Shown here in pieces: positions 53,734 to 62,433 of a DNA stretch of 64,000 bases (the first letter of the stretch is position 1; every line of letters starts with the position of its first letter). This DNA is from Pseudevernia furfuracea. Its lineage: Eukaryota > Ascomycota > Lecanoromycetes > Lecanorales > Parmeliaceae. The DNA lies in assembly GCA_022315425.1 (NCBI GenBank), contig JAIUPT010000021.1, positions 124,001 to 188,000 of the forward strand. Direction: 5' to 3'. The position numbers were made by a program, and so were the translations under genes. Under the pieces are notes generated by a model. It was not told where the DNA came from. It did no database searches and saw only the letters and a list, made by a program, of their open reading frames with translations.

Positions 53734-54938
53734 ATGAACCGCTTCCGCGGGCCAACTTTCGCTGCATCTTCTAAAGCTACATCTCAGACGCTTTGCCAGA
53801 AATGTCTCAAAAAAGATGAGTCTGTTTCTCCACCCCCGTGTTCTAAGTCTGACTGTCGAGCACGGCACTACAGCTATGAATGCAAAGCACCGGCCCAGGA
53901 TAGACCTTACACTTCGAGGCCTTCGAGGACCCAGCAACTTGTTAATCCGAATCTTGTACCGAAATTAACCAGTGACACTCCTAACGATCTATTGCGGAAG
54001 TATGTACTGCTTTGAAAGGAACACCAGCTAGCAGGCTAATTGAGATTAGGAAGGGTGTTGCTGATGAGTTTCTTGGGAGGAAGGAAGAAGAACGGGGTCG
54101 TAAGCGTAAAGCAGACGCCGATGAGCATATCAACGGATCGAGAAAGCGTTCTAGGTCCACCTCATCGTCCTCATCAAACTCCGTATCAACCATATCCACC
54201 AATCTCTCCCGCTCCTCGTCCCCCAAGCTTGCAGGCCTACGTCATACCGGTCAGAGCCAAGTGTTCTCCAACCTCGAGGTAGATCGTAAGCGAAGACGCA
54301 GTCGCAGTTCTTCAATATCATACACCTCAGACTCATCACACGGCAGGCGCAGAAAAGATCGTCTTCGAGAAACAGGCGGTGATGGGTACGATAGGAATGG
54401 ACCACGCGAACGCGACGCTGGCCGACCGTTGGGCCCTGAACGCAGGCAAAGAGAGCTTACAAGGTCCAGGTCCATGTCCTACAGTTCACACTCATCAGTG
54501 GATAAGAGGCGGAAGAAGTCTTCGCATAGCGAAACTCGGGGTAAAAGGCGCCGACACTCATCCAGAAGTCCTGTGGATCGTGGGAGAGACAGGGACTTCA
54601 ATAGCAATAGAGGCAGTCGGCGCACAAAGAGCCCTAGCGAGAGCAGGGATAGAAGTGAGGTCATCAGAAACAGGAAATCCATGACACCTGGCCTCCCTGC
54701 GAGACAGAGTTCGAGGCAGGACAGCGGTTCCCGATGGCCAGAACATCATCCAAACGTTGATCGTCGCCAGAGCTACTCGAACGACAATGATCGATATGGA
54801 AGCAGTGCTCGAGACCGAAATGAGACCATCAGAAGCACCCGGCCACCACCAAACGCTCTTCCTCAGAGGAAGGAAAGAAGCCTGAGCCCCTTCAGCAAAC
54901 GACTAAAAATAACCCGGACCATGAATATGGGACATTGA
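53734..54938 (+). CDS. Zinc-knuckle, RS-rich protein with apparent exonised intron
   Basis: Exons 53734-53999 and 54050-54938 (384 aa as read). The N-terminal part matches a conserved fungal zinc-knuckle protein (ZCCHC10-like): TLCQKCLKK, RHYSYECKAPAQDRPYTSRP, SRTQQLVNPNLVPKLTSDTP, NDLLRKKGVADEFLGRKEEE. The rest is a long Arg/Ser domain (RSRSSSISYTSDSS, RSRSMSYSSHSSVDKRRKKS) typical of splicing-associated proteins. In relatives the knuckle is CxxCx4Hx4C; here about 15 residues containing two extra Cys (CSKSDC) sit between the second Cys and the His. The extra 45 nt (53816-53860) end in CTGAC...GAG and begin ATGAGT where a donor would be GTGAGT. It may be a retained ex-intron or an AT-AG intron. 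The second intron (54000-54049) is canonical. Nuclear location is inferred. Confidence 0.82.
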
Positions 54939-55216
54939 TGTTTAGCGACGGCGCTCAGAAAGCCCATGAGGCACATGGATATCGGATTTTGATGGAAAGC
55001 ATTACCATTGGAATAGATTTTCATCGCAGATACAATCGGTATTCGGTAGCCAAAGACCGTGGTCATGTTCTTTAGATCAGACGCAAATGCTGTGCATCCA
55101 ATGAATTCCGCGGTGAAACGCAGCACAAGACCTGAGTCCGTCCCCTCATCGTCACTGTACACATCGTTCGCCTCCCAAAGACTTGGGGAGCAATGTTGAA
55201 TCTTTTCCAGAGCTAT

Positions 55217-55849
55217 TCAAGCAAGCTCGGCATCCTCTTCCCTCTCCCTCCTCTCTTCTTCCGCTTCTTCTTTCTCTCTCAGATGTACGCCTTCGACGAG
55301 CTCCGACCCTCCCATCCCCACGCTCTCCCCATCCTGCCCTTTATCCACATTAACCGTGTCAACCTCCTTCATCCTCTGGCCGTCAACCCTCTCCCTCACC
55401 AACCTCGCAATCGCATTCTCGGTCCTCGCATTCAACACCTCCATCTTCCTCGCCACATCGCGTTTCAAATCCCAGTTCGGCTTCTTCGGCTGTAGCGTGA
55501 AAAGATCAATCGGCTTTTCCCCTTCTCGCTCTCTTTGCTCCGTTTCCCTCGTCTCCAACGCTATTGCCGCCGCGCGGTCTTCCAACGTCTCTTGTTCGGC
55601 GTTCGGGGCGGATTCGAAGCCCAGTTTTGGTCCTCGGGTTTCGGGGTCATAGTTGCGACCGGAGAGGTACTGAGTTGCGGGATCGGCGGTCGATGTCGAG
55701 GGCACTTGGGTGGGTGTCGAGGGGGCGAGCCCGGAGGTGTCCGCGTCCTCCGAGTCGGCCGGAGGTTGCTTGCGTTTGAGAGATTGCAGCTTCGCAAGGC
55801 GCGCTTTGCGCTCCGTGGCTGCTGCGTCGAGGGACGTGTGGGAGGCCAT
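55217..55849 (-). CDS. cwf18: Cwf18/CCDC12-like spliceosome-associated protein
   Basis: Single exon, 210 aa from ATG 55849 (a GTG nine bases earlier is ignored). Fission yeast Cwf18 and human CCDC12 are components of the activated spliceosome (Cdc5/Prp19-associated). The N-terminus SHTSLDAAATERKARLAKLQ, then RNYDPETRGPKLGFESAP and KPIDLFTLQPKKPNWDLKRD followed by VARKMEVLNARTENAIARLV is the conserved core of the family. Between residues 30 and 60 there is a Ser/Thr/Pro-rich insert. The tail is Glu/Arg-rich. The opposite strand holds several shadow frames. Confidence 0.88.
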   Translation of the reverse strand: MASHTSLDAAATERKARLAKLQSLKRKQPPADSEDADTSGLAPSTPTQVPSTSTADPATQYLSGRNYDPETRGPKLGFESAPNAEQETLEDRAAAIALETRETEQREREGEKPIDLFTLQPKKPNWDLKRDVARKMEVLNARTENAIARLVRERVDGQRMKEVDTVNVDKGQDGESVGMGGSELVEGVHLREKEEAEEERREREEDAELA

Positions 55850-56239
55850 GTGGTGCACTCGAAGCGCCGTCGGTTGTAATGAGCGCTTTGGCTTTCATGC
55901 GATGAGACAGGACACTGAATCAAGAGAAATGCTAGTAGCAGTATTCAGGAGTCAATGTTTTTCGACAGAGGTTCCTGTGTCTAAAGAGAAAGCGCCGAGC
56001 GGAACTCATTCCGAACGTACGGAGTATGCACAAAATGTTGGAATTCTTGGCGCTGAGAAAATTGCAGCACCACGTATTTTGATAGAATATATTCAACGTT
56101 AGAGATGCTCAGTTTCATTAGAGGGATTTCGCACCCCCTGCACACTCTCATGTCTTAAAGCCTGGTTTTACGCGTCTAGTACGACCACACGGTATCAAAT
56201 CAAAAGCTCCCATTTGAGTCTGTTTTATTTATCTCAAGA
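55850..56239. promoter_or_regulatory. Divergent region, cwf18 / MIC12
   Basis: 390 bp between divergent starts; both promoters expected. Nothing further recognised. Confidence 0.45.
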
Positions 56240-56620
56240 ATGGGTTTCACCACCAACCTATTCTCCGGCTTCACCCTCACATCTACTGCCCTCTACCTGT
56301 CTCTCCTATATCATCAACGCGTTCGCACCCATCAAGCCGCGCTCTTACACCAACAAGCACTTCTTCTCAACTCGCTAAGTGACCCTGAAGCCGCGAGCGA
56401 ACTCGCAACGATGGCAGATGCGAACTACAGTGGGGGGCTGAGAGAGGGGATCAAGCCGTATAGGGTCGAGAAAGCGCCCTGGACGGAACGGTGGAAGGAT
56501 GGATGGAACAGGGAGGTCGAAGGGGCAGTGAGATATGTGCAAGGGATTAGATGGCGGACGGTCAGGGAAGGGATGGAGGGAAGAGCGAGAGAATGGAAGG
56601 AGGGGGACAGGAGGCTTTGA
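56240..56620 (+). CDS. MIC12: MICOS complex subunit Mic12 (Aim5-like)
   Basis: Single exon, 126 aa, the usual length. Mic12 belongs to the mitochondrial inner-membrane complex that holds crista junctions, bridging Mic10 and Mic60 parts. The start MGFTTNLFSGFTLTSTALYL is one membrane helix (residues 4-24), followed by HQRVRTHQAALLHQQALLLN and the conserved C-terminal part APWTERWKDGWNREVEGAVR, YVQGIRWRTVREGMEGRARE. The pattern of a short N-terminal helix, a Gln-rich stretch and a RWNxEVExAVRxxQ motif fits the family. Similarity is modest, as expected of this fast-evolving protein. Confidence 0.8.
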   Translation: MGFTTNLFSGFTLTSTALYLSLLYHQRVRTHQAALLHQQALLLNSLSDPEAASELATMADANYSGGLREGIKPYRVEKAPWTERWKDGWNREVEGAVRYVQGIRWRTVREGMEGRAREWKEGDRRL

Positions 56621-57376
56621 GTGGGCTTGGCAGATCTTGTGAAGGACACATCGAAAGACCACACTTCTGTCGATGCATCGGCTACCGCTAGGGGGTGCTG
56701 TTTGATCCAGATACCGACTGATTTGGAATTGCTCAAAAACTTTGGCAGGGACACTGGTGCTTCTCAAAATCCAGATGTCGAAAGTTAGCATCCAAAAGAT
56801 GTTCAGAAACCCGTCGTCTCTATAGCTACAGTATGTCCGTGGTGTTTCAATGTATCACTGCAGGGCATGCTTCTGGTTGTCTTCTTGCACTGGTTATTGA
56901 GGATTTGACTTCTGATGCATCGTGCACACAGTAACTGTTTCACCGTAGCCTCCCTCTCCCACCACTTACTCATCACTGAAGCTGGTACATCCTTGCTTTA
57001 GAAATAGTGTACTAACTCTGTGTTAGGTGGCTGATCCCTCTTTGGATATAGAATTTTGCTCAATGCGTTTGTGATTCAACGTCGTACCTGTCGGCCAATA
57101 TACATAGTTTTGCAAGCTGCATGGAAAATCCGGTTTTCGTCAGAGTTCCGGTGAAACAACAGCTCCAATCGCTTGGCGTATAAGGTAACCATTGAGCACG
57201 ATAGTCGAATATATTAACTCCGGGTTCATTTCACGGTTGGAGCTCCAAAAAAAGCACAAGCCGAGAGCTGCTTTGAATACTGTAGAAGCGTCACAGCGCA
57301 ATACTACGGTATGTGAACATAGAAAGAGGTTCGTTTCTGCCAACAAGCGGAGTAACAGTGCGTGCATCAATAGTAT
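56621..57376. other. Intergenic region
   Basis: A 76-codon minus frame (57140-57370) could be a later exon of the small ORF that follows, but no clean splice was found. Otherwise nothing seen. Confidence 0.5.
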
Positions 57377-57643
57377 CTACGTCAATGGTGATGGAGTGTG
57401 GTACCTTCTCGGTAGTTCTTTTCTTCTCTTCTGAGGCATCTTGAACACAAGATCCAGTGACACTAGCTCGACTGGGTCCGAGGCTGCTACAGCCTCATAT
57501 GCTACGAGGTTGGACTCTGTTGGAGTAGCAGGCGAGCAAGCGGTAGTTGAAGTCACGGAGTTTGCCGAGGTTCTGCCAGCTAGTGCTTCGACTGCATCAA
57601 ATGTCGAACTTTTGAAGGCGACTGAAGCTCCCGAGGTTGTCAT
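57377..57643 (-). CDS. Small hypothetical ORF, 88 aa
   Basis: ATG 57643 to TAG 57377. The product is Ser/Thr/Ala/Val-rich (MTTSGASVAFKSSTFDAVEA) and ends with a basic segment MPQKRRKELPRR. A donor-like GTACCA occurs just after CCGAGAAG, so the real protein could splice into another exon. No family recognised. Its start codon is only 52 bp from that of the bL17m gene, which runs the other way. It may be spurious. Confidence 0.3.
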   Translation of the reverse strand: MTTSGASVAFKSSTFDAVEALAGRTSANSVTSTTACSPATPTESNLVAYEAVAASDPVELVSLDLVFKMPQKRRKELPRRYHTPSPLT

Positions 57644-57695
57644 TTTCCTCCGCTATTAGAGCACCGATCAATCAATCCCTCCATCCTCGACCTCA

Positions 57696-58542
57696 ATGGC
57701 TGGTGGCGCCCTGAAATATCGGCATCTGAACCGCAAGTCCTCTCACCGCCAAGCCCTCCTCCGCAACCTCGTCACCTCCCTGATAACCCACGAATCCATA
57801 AAGACGACCTGGCCCAAAGCCAAAGAAGCCCAGCGACTGGCCGAGAAGCTGATCACCCTGGGCAAGAAAAACACCAATGCGAGCCGCGCGAAGGCGCAGA
57901 GTATATTCTTCGTATGTTGGTACCCTTAACATTTACCTCTCGAGGCTCTCTCTTCCTTGCGCGTGGGGATATATTGATGAGGGATGGATCCAGGAGCCGC
58001 TGAAACATCTGCCGACTTTATTCACCACCCTTCGGCAACGATATCTGAACAGGCCCGGAGGCTATACCCGCGTCCTGCGGATTGAACCTCTGAACCGCAA
58101 CGATGACCAAGCGCCCTCCGCCATCCTCGAGCTCGTCGACGGCCCCCGCGACATGCGTTTCGCCATGACGGCGAAAACTCTCGTGCGGGAAAGAGCAGGC
58201 GATGGGGGTATACGCGAAATCACGGCCAGGAATGTGGCAAAGGTCACGCGGTTTAGGGAGGACGGGGAGGAAGAGTTGGAGAAGGCTGTTAGGAGACTGG
58301 AAACGATGAAAGGATTAGGGAAGGAGGAGAAGGAGGCGGAAGAGGAGGAGGAGGAGATAGCGGAGAGGGAGCCGTGGGAGCCGTTTCCTAGGATGAAGCA
58401 GAGGGAGAGGGAGAAGGAAGATGAGGAGAGGCCGTTGACGGAGAGGGAGAGGAGGGAAAAGAGGAGGGATGGGAGGAATCCGAATACTGGGAGGAGGGAT
58501 CTGAGACGGGGAGGAGGGTACAGGCAGGATGAAACTGTATAA
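57696..58542 (+). CDS. MRPL8: Mitochondrial ribosomal protein bL17m
   Basis: Two exons, 57696-57911 and 57994-58542 (254 aa). A large-subunit mitoribosome protein. The N-terminus MAGGALKYRHLNRKSSHRQA, LLRNLV-type helix (LLRNLVTSLITHESIKTTWP) and KAKEAQRLAEKLITLGKKNT are the bL17 core; after the 82-bp intron it continues EPLKHLPTLFTTLRQRYLNR, PGGYTRVLRIEPLNRNDDQA and APSAILELVDGPRDMRF, the second half of the bL17 fold. The acidic/basic tail of about 130 residues (EEKEAEEEEEEIAEREPWEP, RERREKRRDGRNPNTGRRDL) is the usual fungal extension. No cleavable presequence is obvious. The acceptor at 57993 is preferred because it restores the conserved HLPTLF register. Confidence 0.9.
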
Positions 58543-58900
58543 TGGACTAGAATGAACATGGGCAGCGTGTATAGGAAGGCACAATTTGCTACACACAGTG
58601 GTAGTGCTATTGAGGCTCTCTTGGGGCACGATGGCAGAGTCTGAGGTAGTATCAGAGAGTCGATGCGTATCATGGGATTCAGGGCGGAGGGCGCACAGTC
58701 AGTGTCGCGATGCACAAGCATGCATCGCTCTGCCGAGCACTCTAGATGTGAATGCTCCTCAGATCTTGAACAGCATCATAGCACGAGTGAGATAATGAAT
58801 TCTGCTGCATCCCTTGCAGTCTCGAAAACTACATGAAGAATTTTTCAATTTGACAGCAACTCACCACTCATCTAATCTTAACAAAAGGCCATCAGACTGT
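58543..58900. other. Intergenic region between convergent genes
   Basis: 3' flanks of bL17m and the SPX gene. No other feature seen. Confidence 0.6.
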
Positions 58901-61829
58901 TCATCCTGAGCGACGCAGCGCAGCAAGCAATATACTACTAGCAAGGACAATGCATACAAAGACCAACAACACAACAGCTCTATGCAGCCATCCAACATCG
59001 TTCTTTCTCCTTACCATACTTCCCACCCCCATAACGGCAAATACCAGGCTCGAAACTACACCAAGGATGACACCTGCATCGACGGTATTAGCAGCTTTCC
59101 TGCGTCCTGTGGTAACTAGGATGGCGGCCACGACCAGAAGGAGGAACGAGGATGCGAACGAGGCAATGCAAGAGCGGAAGAGGAGCGTCTCGCGTGCGCG
59201 CACAGCGGGAGGTTGCGAGAGAGCAGGGAAGGTGGAATAGCGACGATGTGGAGAGGGTTTCACGGGTGTGGTTGAGGAGCCTACGTCGGATTGGTCGGAG
59301 TCTGCAGTGCTAGGCGAGCACTCGCCATCGACGAGAGGCCGCCGCTCGCCATGTCTGGTCTTTTGAGATGATCTGAGCCAATGCAGTATCGTCTTTTCGG
59401 AGGCCTTGATGCTCGAGGAAAGTGACCGGAATAGTCTAGACACTGCAGCCGCACCAGGAATGGTGTATGAAGCATTAGGATCGACAAAAATGGTGTAGGC
59501 TTCATCCTGGGAACCTTCGCTCCCGTCGTCGAATTCGTTCCAGTAGCGCTCATATCTAGGCTGAGCTGGCTCTTGCAATCGTTTGTGGATCATTTGCTTC
59601 CGATTTGACCGCCGTCTCTTTTTCTTCTTAGAGGCGTCGGGAGGTGGATCGGCAAGAACATCTGGGGCCGACGTTGCAGAGGACCCTCCACGCAGAGCCG
59701 AGAAATCGCTGCTCGACACGCCATTCTTCGTCGATGACGCTGAGATGGAGGTAGGCCGAGTGCTTGGCTCTTCGGGACTAGAACGGCCTTGCGATTTGCG
59801 CCTTTTTGACGCTTTCGACGTTGTTGGAACCTTGCGTATATCTTGCTTTAAGGCTGGGAGCTGATCCTCAGTCAGTAGATTAAGTGATATGGTGGGCAGA
59901 ACACCTACCCAAAATGGACGTGGCATGCCTTGAGGCTTGCACAGCGTTGCCACGGCGTGTGTTTCTAGAGAAAAGCCTCGAACCCTTTCTGTCTGCAACC
60001 ATAATCAGCAAGAGCAAAAGAATACAAAATTGGAACCCTTACCAAATACGACGCATCTAAAGCAGCTATCACATCGGCATCAACTCGCCCTTCGGTCCTG
60101 ACCTCAAGGACTGCATGTGGGAAGATTTCGGAGTCCTTCTTCCCTCCATCGTTAATCATATTGAAGCCTTTGTCACTAGCAAGGAGCTCTGGAGGGCAGC
60201 TCCTCATTGAGATGTTCTTGTCAAGTGTAGCCCAAAGTCCATTTGTCGCGCTATTTTTGAGACCAACGAACCGGGTGCGCCTTAATCGTAGTTGTACCAA
60301 GGGCTGAACCTCTGTGTGCCCGACAAGCCATTCACTAACTTGTTCGGAATCCTTTGAGCCGTCTGCGATGGCACTTTGATCTCCGTTAAAAGTGCTGAAC
60401 AGTCGTTGTATGGCTTTGCGCTTGAATTTGGCTTTCATAGTAGAAGATTCCCCGTTTGAGCCCGCAGGATTATCAGCATCTTTGGTGGCGGTGCCCACAG
60501 CGACGACAGCGTCACCGTTTGCGGAATACCTGATACTCGCGGCAGCTTTCTCGGAAGTGAAGCCCGCGCGGTTCTCAGAATCGCTTACAGTCTCGCTACT
60601 CTGCCTTTGGGCGAAACGTTGGAGGTCATCGCATATGATGATACCGAGTTCTTCATCAGTTCGAGAAGATCCCTTGGCCTGGTAGCCACTTATGGACCCT
60701 CGGGGTGAAGATGGACTTCCCGGAGAGGAGATCGTCTCATTCGATTTCTGCAGTCTGGTATACCGGAGTAGCAGCACGTGGATTTGTACTATGTTATCTG
60801 GATGGATCCAGTACGCCGCCTTGGCTGCCTCACGACCAAATGGTATTGTAGCGAGGGCGGTGTCTATCTCAAGGTTTGAGCCATCTTCCCAGGCCGCTTG
60901 TAGATCTGGTGCACTACCTATCTCCTTGGTCACATGCTGGCTTCTTGCGGCCTGATTTTGCGCAGAATCGCTTGGAGACTTGTGCGGCACTGATTTCTGC
61001 GATTGGAATTCCTTCTTTTTGGGTTCCGTAGGATCGGATTGCCAATTGATGCCATCGAGAAAGGGCGCCCGGACAGACGCCAAGACTTCCGTCCATTGTG
61101 CGAGTAAAGGTTCAAAGTCCGTCTTGGAGAAACTCGTTCGACGGTCGAGTACTTCTTTACAGAAGCGATTGCCTAGTTCGGAAGAACCAGTCCACTTTCT
61201 ATACTTCTTCAGCAGCTTCTGGAAAGCTAGACGTTGTGCTCCAACAAAACGTGAGAGGTGTTGTATTTCTTCCCCAGCTCTGCAAGCTTGAATTAGCGAG
61301 GTCCCACTACACACAATACCTCGCAATTAAGACCTACTTTATAGTGGCCTCCTCCAGCCTCGAAAACTTTTCCAAGCGCTTGATGGGTATCTTTCCACGG
61401 CCTGTAGGGAAGCTTCGAATTTCCAATTGTGCGATTTGCTTATCCAAATGAGCTACGAGGAAGGAAGGTTAGCAACATATATCTGCAGGGAGGCTCATGA
61501 TAGGTACCAAGCCTTCTCCCTACCTCACCAGCCTTGCTCTGGACAAAGAGATCGATCCTTTGGTGCTGGTCACGCAATTCGCGATACAATTCATCCTCGA
61601 AAGCATGGAGAGCTTTTGTTTCATTATCGCTACCGGGTATAGCTTTTGCCTGGCCTTGTCCTTGGGTTGTGCGGACCTTTATTAAGTGCTTGATATCGTT
61701 GTAATCGACATTATCTGGTGTCGCGTGACCAATTAGCACCTGTGGTTTTGGTATGTGGGGTAGAGAATTTTCCTTACAATTTTCCCAGAGTGGTATTGAT
61801 CTCTGCTGGAGAGTTTCCCCGTACTTCAT
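58901..61829 (-). CDS. VTC5: SPX-domain membrane protein, VTC5-like
   Basis: Five exons: 61829-61529, 61452-61338, 61279-60043, 59992-59909, 59860-58901 (898 aa; yeast Vtc5 has 869). Vtc5 is the regulatory subunit of the vacuolar transporter chaperone that makes polyphosphate from ATP; its SPX domain senses inositol pyrophosphates. The start MKYGETLQQRSIPLWENCKE and HATPDNVDYNDIKHLIK are SPX hallmarks, with the later helix GAQRLAFQKLLKKYRKWTGS and the Lys cluster KLLKKYRKW forming the phosphate-binding surface. A long middle part contains a beta-rich segment (LVQLRLRRTRFVGLKN). The C-terminus has three membrane helices: FRSCIASFASSFLLLVVAAI, VDAGVILGVVSSLVFAVMGV and WLHRAVVLLVFVCIVLASSI, the VTC membrane domain. 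The 48-bp intron 59861-59908 is stop-free and in frame but has good splice ends. Divergent from MPP10. Confidence 0.8.
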
Positions 61830-62433
61830 TTCACTTTTGGCTCCAAGATTAAAGTGGTAATGGGCATTGAACAATAGTAATCGCAGTCTGGAGAAGGGTA
61901 TGGAAGAAATAGGATTTCAACGGGAGGGGGGTTTTTATTTTTCATCGGGGGGACCAGGGCAGCGGAAGAGTACCGGCAAGTACGAGAGCGGGGTTGGAGC
62001 CAATTGACGTGGGGTATGTGGTATGTGGTCATGCAGGGAAAATGTACTGATAGGGCATGGGGAGGGCAAAAAGGAATGGAAAGGTCGCTGTGGAGTGACA
62101 TGATTTTTCCTTGGTTGCATGATTTGCAGGATTTGCATTCGAGAAATTTGATATACCCGGCCGTTGAGCATCTCAAGGATAAGGTATACTCCTGTATTCC
62201 CCGGTCCCCGTCGCAAAGCCGAGTCGAGGCGGCGGGTTGAAGTGTCAACTCCAACCTTATCTTATCTCATCTTGCGCTAAAAATTGCCAAGTCGATCCGA
62301 GCATCGCTAATTCCTGCTGCTTTCCATTGCTTGGAAAGCAAACTCCGAAAAACTCAAAGAGTAATTGAATTAAGATTTCCGTTGTGTCTGCTTTCTCCTC
62401 AAACGCTCGATTGATTACGCCCATATAATAGGC
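61830..62433. promoter_or_regulatory. Divergent promoter region, VTC5-like / MPP10
   Basis: 604 bp between divergent starts; both promoters expected. A 142-codon minus frame (61826-62254) has no motif and is treated as leader sequence. Confidence 0.45.

Noticed and set aside
54012..54049. Start of the RS-rich protein at 54012 as a separate gene
   Set aside because: This stretch is the intron (54000-54049); splicing joins LLRK to KGVADEF as in relatives.
58062..58721. 219-codon minus frame opposite bL17m
   Set aside because: Mirror of the Glu/Arg-rich tail; no motif.
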